Of a stretch of DNA of 9,772 bases, positions 4,504-9,772 are shown in pieces; within the stretch, counting starts at the first letter, position 1; each line of letters opens with the position of its first letter. The notes under the pieces are model-generated. The model made no database searches. It was given only the letters and a program-made list of their open reading frames with translations, and was not told the DNA's origin. Where the stretch lies: NCBI GenBank assembly GCA_964420035.1, contig CAYQQR010000072.1, positions 1-9,772 of the forward strand, read 5' to 3'. The DNA is from CAYQQR01 sp964420035 (GTDB taxonomy: Bacteria; Bacteroidota; Bacteroidia; Bacteroidales; SM23-62). Position numbers and translations under genes: made by a program.

Positions 4504-6972
4504 CTATTCTTTGAGCAGTTCTTCTTCATCTTTTGCAGAGGGGACACGGGTTACGGCGGCGATGGAGTCTCCGTTGCGAAGGTTGATCAGCCGGACCCCC
4601 TGGGTGGCGCGACCCATGACCCGCATTTCGGATACATTCAGACGGATGGTGATCCCGGATTTATTGATGATCATCAGGTCATCCACATCCTTTACGGCTT
4701 TTATCGCGATCAACGACCCGGTTTTTTCTGTCACGTTGATGGTTTTAACCCCCTTTCCCCCCCGGTTAGTAACCCGGTAATTGTCTATAGACGAGCGTTT
4801 TCCGTATCCTTTTTCAGAGACCACCAGAATATCCTCTTCGCCGTTCTCTACGGTGACCATCCCCACTACGGCATCCGCATCATTCTGGAGTTTGATACCC
4901 CGTACACCTGAAGCAGTGCGGCCCATTGGCCGTACATTGGATTCGTGGAAGCGGATGGCCTTTCCGCTTCTGACCGCCAGCATAATCTCATGTTTTCCAT
5001 TGGTCAGTTTGGCTTCCAAAAGGTTATCCTCTTCCCTGATGTTGATGGCATTAATACCATTTTGCCGGGGTCTTGAATAAGCTTCCAGCGAGGTTTTCTT
5101 GATGATGCCTTTTTCTGTGGCAAGTACAATGAAGTTGTTGTTGATGTAGTCTGGTTCTTCAAGGGTTTTGACATTGATCAGGGCCCGTACGGTATCTTCC
5201 GGCTCTATGTTGATCAGGTTCTGAATGGCCCTACCCCTGGAAATACGTGTTCCTTCGGGAATCTGATAAACTTTGAGCCAGAAGCATTTTCCGCTCGCGG
5301 TGAAGAATAGCATGGTATTATGCATGGAGGCATAAAAGAGGTATTCCAGGAAATCTTCATCCCGGGCGGTGGAACCGCGGGAGCCGACCCCTCCCCTTCC
5401 CTGGGCCTTGAATTCACTCAGGGGAGTACGCTTGATATAGCCCAGGTGGGAAATGGTTATGACCATATCCTCATCGGCATAGAAATCTTCCGGATTGAAT
5501 TCCTCCGCATCGGGCACGATCTCGGTTTTCCTCGTGTCACCATAGGCTGCCTTGATCTCAAGCAGTTCATCCTTAATGATCTTCATACGAAGCGCCTCAT
5601 TGGCCAATATCTCTTTATAGTAAGTGATCTGCTCCATGATCCCTTCATACTCCTGCCTTATCTTATCCCTTTCCAGACCGGTCAAACGCTGCAGTCGCAT
5701 GTCCAGGATTGCCTTTGCCTGTATTTCCGTCAGCTCAAAATTCCGGATCAGGCCTTCCCGGGCCTCATCCGGTGTTTTGGAAGACCTTATCAATGCGATC
5801 ACCTCGTCCAGATGGTCCAGCGCCACCAGTAAGCCCTGCAGGATATGCGCCCGCTTTTCGGCCTGATCCAGGTCATATTCGGTGCGCCGTACCACCACTT
5901 CGTGCCTGAATTTGACAAAGTGCGCGATCAGCTGCTTCAGGTTCAGCGCCCGGGGCCTGCCATTGACCAGTGCAATGTTATTTACATTGAAGCTTGTTTG
6001 TAACTGAGTATACTTAAGTAGCTTATTTAGAACGACATTTGCAATTTCACCCTTCTTAAGGATGATGATGATGCGCATGCCTTTCCGGTCGGATTCATCG
6101 TTGATGTATGCAATGCCCCCGATCTTCTTCTCGTTGATCAGGTCGGCGGTTTTTCGTATCAGCTCGGCCTTATTGACCATGTAGGGTATCTCGGTGATGA
6201 TGATCTTTTCCCTGCCGCTTTCCGTAGTCTCAATCTCTGTTTTGGCCCGCACCACGACCCGTCCTCTGCCGGTTTCAAAGGCTTCTTTCACTCCCTTATA
6301 GCCATAGATTATCCCCCCTGTCGGGAAATCCGGGGCCTTAATATGTTCCATCAGTTCGCTTATCTCAATATCTTTATTATCAATGTAAGCCGTGATGGCA
6401 TCCACGGTTTCCTTGAGATTATGGGGCGGCATGTTGGTGGCCATACCTACGGCAATACCGGAGGTTCCGTTGACCAGCAGGTTGGGTATGCGTGTGGGCA
6501 GGACCAGGGGTTCCTGCAGGCTATCGTCGAAATTCAGCACGAAGTCTACGGTATTCTTATCTATATCCGCCAGCATTTCCTCGGCAATCTTCTGTAAACG
6601 GGCCTCGGTATACCGCATAGCCGCAGGGGAATCCCCGTCAATACTGCCGAAGTTTCCCTGTCCGTCGATGAGGGGATAGCGCAGCGACCAGGTTTGGGCC
6701 ATACGGACCATGGCTTCATAAACAGAAGAATCGCCATGCGGGTGGTATTTTCCCAGGACCTCTCCCACGATCCTGGCTGATTTCTTATAGGGACGGTTGG
6801 ATAGCACACCCATATCATACATTCCGTATAAAACCCGCCTGTGAACAGGTTTCAGTCCGTCCCGGACATCAGGAAGGGCGCGTGCGATGATCACCGACAT
6901 GGAATAGTCGATATACGCCGACTTCATCTCCTCCTCGATGTTGATCTTTATTATTTTTTCGCCTTCTGCCAT
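4504..6972 (-). CDS. gyrA: DNA gyrase subunit A
   Basis: The 822-residue protein is the breakage-reunion subunit of the A2B2 type II topoisomerase that introduces negative supercoils using ATP hydrolysed by GyrB. The N-terminal catalytic core is clear: RALPDVRDGLKPVHRRVLY (31-49), HPHGDSSVYEAM (77-88), and the DNA-linking tyrosine Tyr121 in AAMRYTEARL. The quinolone-determining positions equivalent to E. coli Ser83 and Asp87 are Ser82 and Glu86, so the usual resistance change at the serine is absent. The C-terminal beta-pinwheel (about 500-810) carries a divergent GyrA box QGRGGVG (524-530) and a second box-like RGGKG (737-741). The C-terminal tail is short and acidic. The sequence is GyrA-like rather than ParC-like from the MAEGEKIIKINIEEEM N-terminus and the box motif. 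The start at 6972 gives this typical N-terminus; no Shine-Dalgarno sequence is apparent. It is divergent from clpC. Confidence 0.97.
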   Translation of the reverse strand: MAEGEKIIKINIEEEMKSAYIDYSMSVIIARALPDVRDGLKPVHRRVLYGMYDMGVLSNRPYKKSARIVGEVLGKYHPHGDSSVYEAMVRMAQTWSLRYPLIDGQGNFGSIDGDSPAAMRYTEARLQKIAEEMLADIDKNTVDFVLNFDDSLQEPLVLPTRIPNLLVNGTSGIAVGMATNMPPHNLKETVDAITAYIDNKDIEISELMEHIKAPDFPTGGIIYGYKGVKEAFETGRGRVVVRAKTEIETTESGREKIIITEIPYMVNKAELIRKTADLINEKKIGGIAYINDESDRKGMRIIIILKKGEIANVVLNKLLKYTQLQTSFNVNNIALVNGRPRALNLKQLIAHFVKFRHEVVVRRTEYDLDQAEKRAHILQGLLVALDHLDEVIALIRSSKTPDEAREGLIRNFELTEIQAKAILDMRLQRLTGLERDKIRQEYEGIMEQITYYKEILANEALRMKIIKDELLEIKAAYGDTRKTEIVPDAEEFNPEDFYADEDMVITISHLGYIKRTPLSEFKAQGRGGVGSRGSTARDEDFLEYLFYASMHNTMLFFTASGKCFWLKVYQIPEGTRISRGRAIQNLINIEPEDTVRALINVKTLEEPDYINNNFIVLATEKGIIKKTSLEAYSRPRQNGINAINIREEDNLLEAKLTNGKHEIMLAVRSGKAIRFHESNVRPMGRTASGVRGIKLQNDADAVVGMVTVENGEEDILVVSEKGYGKRSSIDNYRVTNRGGKGVKTINVTEKTGSLIAIKAVKDVDDLMIINKSGITIRLNVSEMRVMGRATQGVRLINLRNGDSIAAVTRVPSAKDEEELLKE

Positions 6973-7035
6973 GGACTGTTTTTATTCATTGAACAATCTT
7001 CAGAAAATCTTGTTAAAACAGGGTTGAACAAACTG

Positions 7036-7043
7036 CGAAAGTA
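7036..7043 (-). promoter_or_regulatory. Candidate gyrA -7 element
   Basis: TACTTTCG on the minus strand matches seven of eight positions of the Bacteroidota -7 consensus TAnnTTTG and would give a leader of about 57 nt before the gyrA ATG. No convincing TTTG at -33 is present, so it may be a different sigma context or a chance match. Confidence 0.38.
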
Positions 7044-7126
7044 CTTATTATTTCTGACTTTTAGAGGGATTTCAGCCTGCTTTTATTAACATGGCTTTGT
7101 TCACAATTGATCAAGGATAATATTGT

Positions 7127-7134
7127 TATATTTG
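7127..7134 (+). promoter_or_regulatory. Probable clpC -7 promoter element
   Basis: TATATTTG is an exact match to the Bacteroidota -7 consensus TAnnTTTG and lies 49 bp before the clpC ATG. The -33 region is weaker: ATTG at 7106-7109 is 17 bp upstream, and a perfect TTTG at 7096-7099 is 27 bp upstream, against the usual 19-21. Transcription would start near 7140. Confidence 0.55.
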
Positions 7135-7183
7135 TAGGCATAGACCTATATTTAAATTGCAATTTAGAGAGGATACAGAGCGT

Positions 7184-9721
7184 ATGGATGCTAAATTTTC
7201 ACAGAGGATAAAAGATGTGCTTGCCTACAGCAAGGAAGAAGCGATTCGTCTGGGCAACATGCACATCGGAACAGAACACCTGTTTCTCGGAATACTGAGG
7301 GATGGAGAAGGAGTTGCTATAGATATACTGGTTCTATTAGGAGCTGAATTATATGATCTGAAGCGATCCATTGAAGAGATGGTTCGCCCGGATTCCGATT
7401 TGCGGGTGCAGGATGTTGATAACCTGCCCCTGTTAAAACCTGCGGAAAAAGTATTGAAACTGGTTTACCTGGAAGCCAAGTCGCTCCAGGATGAAACCAT
7501 TGATACCGGGCATCTGCTGTTGGCCATCCTGAAGGATGAAAACAGCATTCCCTCGCAGATACTTAAAGAGCTGCACATTGATTATGAAGGCGTAAAAGAT
7601 GAGTTGGAGAACTCTAAGCTAAAGCCCAGGAGTGAATTTCCCGGGGATGAGGACGATGATGTTCGCGGTTCATTCGGAAGCGGATCCGGCAAAGGTCAGT
7701 CGCCCGGCGGTTCACCGGGGGGTAAGAGCAGTTCCGAGACACCGGTACTGGATAACTTTGGCATCGATCTGACCAAGGCGGTTGAAGAAGATCGCCTGGA
7801 TCCCATCGTCGGACGGGAAAGAGAGATTGAGCGCCTGGCCCAGATCCTGAGCCGGAGGAAGAAGAACAACCCGATACTGATCGGTGATCCCGGTGTTGGA
7901 AAATCGGCTATTGCCGAAGGTCTGGCCATGCGGATCGTTCAGCGTAAAGTCTCGCGCGTGCTCTTCGGCAAGCGGGTTGTTACTTTGGATTTGGCCAGTA
8001 TTGTAGCCGGAACAAAGTACCGTGGCCAGTTTGAAGAGCGGATGAAAGCCATTTTGAATGAGTTGGGCAAGACCAACAATGTGATACTGTTCATTGACGA
8101 GATACACACCATCGTGGGTGCAGGCGGTGCAACCGGATCTCTGGATGCGGCCAACATGCTCAAACCTGCTTTGGCACGGGGCGATATACAGTGTATCGGG
8201 GCCACCACCCTGGATGAATACCGTCAGCATATTGAAAAAGACGGTGCCCTGGAACGCCGTTTCCAGAAAGTAATGGTGGAACCCACCAATGTGGATGAAA
8301 CCATGGAAATCCTGCACAACATCAAGGAACGTTATGAGGAGCATCACAATGTAAACTATACCGACGAAGCCATAGAAGCCTGTGTTAAGCTGACGCAGCG
8401 TTATATCTCTGACCGGCATCTGCCTGACAAGGCCATTGATGCCCTGGACGAGGCCGGTTCAAGGGTACATATCTCCAATATCAAGGTTCCGGAGCGAATC
8501 GTACAGATGGAGAAGGATATTGAGAATACCAAGAATGAAAAGATACAAGCGGTAAAAAATCAGAATTTTGAGAAAGCCGCCAGTTTCCGCGACAAGGAAA
8601 AGTCGCTGCTCGAAACCCTCGGGGACGAGAAGGTCCGCTGGGAGAAAGAACTTTCAAAGAACCGGGAAACCGTTGACGAAGAGCATGTGGCCGAAGTTGT
8701 GGCCATGATGACCGGTGTTCCGGTACAGCGTATAGCCCAGGCCGAAGGAACCCGGCTGTTGAAGATGCCGGAAGAGCTGAGGCGGCAGGTTGTCGGTCAG
8801 GATGAAGCCATCAATAAGGTTGTCAAGTCTATACAACGCAACCGGGCCGGACTGAAAGATCCCAACAAGCCCATCGGGACCTTTATATTCCTTGGGCCAA
8901 CCGGGGTTGGCAAGACCCAGCTGGCCAAGATCCTGGCTCAATACCTGTTCGACAGCGTGGAGAACCTGATCCGTATCGATATGAGCGAGTATATGGAGAA
9001 GTTCTCCGTGTCCCGCCTGGTTGGTGCTCCTCCCGGGTACATCGGTTACGAAGAGGGCGGTCAGCTCACGGAAAAGGTACGCCGCCGTCCTTACGCCGTG
9101 GTACTGCTGGATGAGATCGAGAAGGCCCATCCCGATGTCTTTCATATCCTCCTGCAGGTTATGGATGAAGGTCAGTTGACCGACTCGCTGGGCCGGAGGG
9201 TTGATTTCAGGAACACCATCGTGATCATGACTTCCAACATCGGGACCCGCCAGCTGAAGGATTTTGGCGCGGGTGTTGGATTCGCGACAAAGTCCAAGCG
9301 GGAACAAAGCAACGAGCTTGCCAAAACCGTCATACAGAAAGCACTGAAAAGTGCTTTTGCCCCCGAGTTCCTGAACAGGATCGACGATGTGGTGATGTTC
9401 AACCAGCTTACACGGGAAGATATTCACGAGATCATCGATATCGAGTTGGAAGGACTGGTACAACGGGTTAAGAACCTTGGGTATACCATCAAGGTCTCGC
9501 CGGCTGCCAAGGACTTCCTTGCCGAAAAGGGCTATGATATACAGTTCGGTGCCCGTCCATTGAAGCGTGCCATTCAGAAATACGTGGAAGACGCCATGGC
9601 CGAGGTCATCATCAAGGCTTCCATCTCCGAAGGCGATACCATTGCCGTAGGCCTGGATAAGAAGAATGAGGAGATCAAGATCCAGGTGAAGAAGTCGGCG
9701 GAAAAAGCACCAAGTTCCTAG
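7184..9721 (+). CDS. clpC: ATP-dependent Clp protease ATP-binding subunit ClpC
   Basis: The 845-residue Hsp100/AAA+ unfoldase threads substrate proteins into the ClpP peptidase in the cytoplasm. The ATG at 7184 is chosen over an in-frame TTG at 7157 because it yields the family N-terminus MDAKFSQRIKDVL and is preceded by a purine-rich AGAGAGGA about 10 nt upstream. Residues 1-145 form the double Clp-N substrate domain, followed by an acidic then Gly/Ser-rich linker (151-187). AAA-1 has Walker A GDPGVGKS (234-241), pore loop KYRG (278-281), Walker B LFIDEIH (302-308) and arginine finger LERRF (356-360). A short coiled middle domain with a UVR-like motif (451-477) marks ClpC rather than ClpB. 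AAA-2 has Walker A GPTGVGKT (571-578), pore loop GYIGYE (618-623), Walker B VVLLDEIEKAH (639-649) and sensor-2 GARPLKR (789-795). VGF (698-700) is the likely ClpP-docking tripeptide. All catalytic motifs are intact. It stands alone, with no adjacent ctsR or mcsAB genes. Confidence 0.97.
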   Translation: MDAKFSQRIKDVLAYSKEEAIRLGNMHIGTEHLFLGILRDGEGVAIDILVLLGAELYDLKRSIEEMVRPDSDLRVQDVDNLPLLKPAEKVLKLVYLEAKSLQDETIDTGHLLLAILKDENSIPSQILKELHIDYEGVKDELENSKLKPRSEFPGDEDDDVRGSFGSGSGKGQSPGGSPGGKSSSETPVLDNFGIDLTKAVEEDRLDPIVGREREIERLAQILSRRKKNNPILIGDPGVGKSAIAEGLAMRIVQRKVSRVLFGKRVVTLDLASIVAGTKYRGQFEERMKAILNELGKTNNVILFIDEIHTIVGAGGATGSLDAANMLKPALARGDIQCIGATTLDEYRQHIEKDGALERRFQKVMVEPTNVDETMEILHNIKERYEEHHNVNYTDEAIEACVKLTQRYISDRHLPDKAIDALDEAGSRVHISNIKVPERIVQMEKDIENTKNEKIQAVKNQNFEKAASFRDKEKSLLETLGDEKVRWEKELSKNRETVDEEHVAEVVAMMTGVPVQRIAQAEGTRLLKMPEELRRQVVGQDEAINKVVKSIQRNRAGLKDPNKPIGTFIFLGPTGVGKTQLAKILAQYLFDSVENLIRIDMSEYMEKFSVSRLVGAPPGYIGYEEGGQLTEKVRRRPYAVVLLDEIEKAHPDVFHILLQVMDEGQLTDSLGRRVDFRNTIVIMTSNIGTRQLKDFGAGVGFATKSKREQSNELAKTVIQKALKSAFAPEFLNRIDDVVMFNQLTREDIHEIIDIELEGLVQRVKNLGYTIKVSPAAKDFLAEKGYDIQFGARPLKRAIQKYVEDAMAEVIIKASISEGDTIAVGLDKKNEEIKIQVKKSAEKAPSS

Positions 9722-9772
9722 CGTGAGTTTATTACGACACGAAGGATAAATCGCCATAACGATCAGATATAC
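9722..9772. other. Sequence downstream of clpC
   Basis: Fifty-one bases follow the stop codon to the window edge. No terminator hairpin or start of a further gene can be supported. Confidence 0.5.

Noticed and set aside
7157..7183. Upstream TTG start for clpC adding nine residues
   Set aside because: The ATG at 7184 gives the family N-terminus and has a better-placed purine-rich ribosome-binding sequence.
1..9772. CRISPR arrays, tRNA and rRNA genes
   Set aside because: No regularly spaced direct repeats, cloverleaf with CCA-proximal pairing, or rRNA signature sequence was seen on either strand.

Overview
The window looks like a piece of a Bacteroidota chromosome, probably Bacteroidales/Marinilabiliales-like. 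The grounds are the GyrA and ClpC protein sequences, TAnnTTTG-type -7 promoter elements, near-absence of Shine-Dalgarno sequences at some starts, and the gene order TPR protein / gyrA / clpC. The assignment is from recognition, without a database search.

Right two thirds (about 2.7-9.77 kb): core housekeeping DNA of roughly balanced GC. A secreted tetratricopeptide-repeat protein (2770-4074, minus) lies downstream of gyrA (4504-6972, minus). clpC (7184-9721, plus) is divergent from gyrA across a 211-bp shared upstream region carrying a -7-like element on each strand. The 429-bp gap between gyrA and the TPR gene is filled with short palindromes typical of dispersed repeats.

Left third (1-2.7 kb): AT-rich accessory DNA. 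A few codons of an open frame enter from the left edge, possibly the tail of an IS transposase. Next come two translationally overlapping genes (228-1055 and 1048 onward) that resemble an uncharacterised protein and its DUF6339-like partner; I recall this pair from putative defence/restriction loci. The second gene is broken. Two tandem REP-like hairpins (1612-1638 and 1655-1681) sit inside it and introduce a stop at 1650. A further 61 in-frame codons of the same protein resume at 1692 and end at 1877, in a different phase. The gene is therefore best read as an approximately 249-residue protein interrupted by about 80 bp.

From 1878 to 2769 I see no convincing gene. Instead there is an unusually dense series of perfect or near-perfect inverted repeats: a nested structure at 1957-2091, a long hairpin at 2133-2187, 12-bp arms at 2336-2370, two 14-bp palindromes, and a 26-27-bp imperfect inverted repeat at 2627-2688. 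A 15-bp perfect inverted repeat also bounds 2414-2679, as in a MITE. With the interrupted gene, this is the part of the window most worth following up. It could hold a structured RNA, a folded single-stranded-DNA recombination substrate, or relics of small non-autonomous elements.
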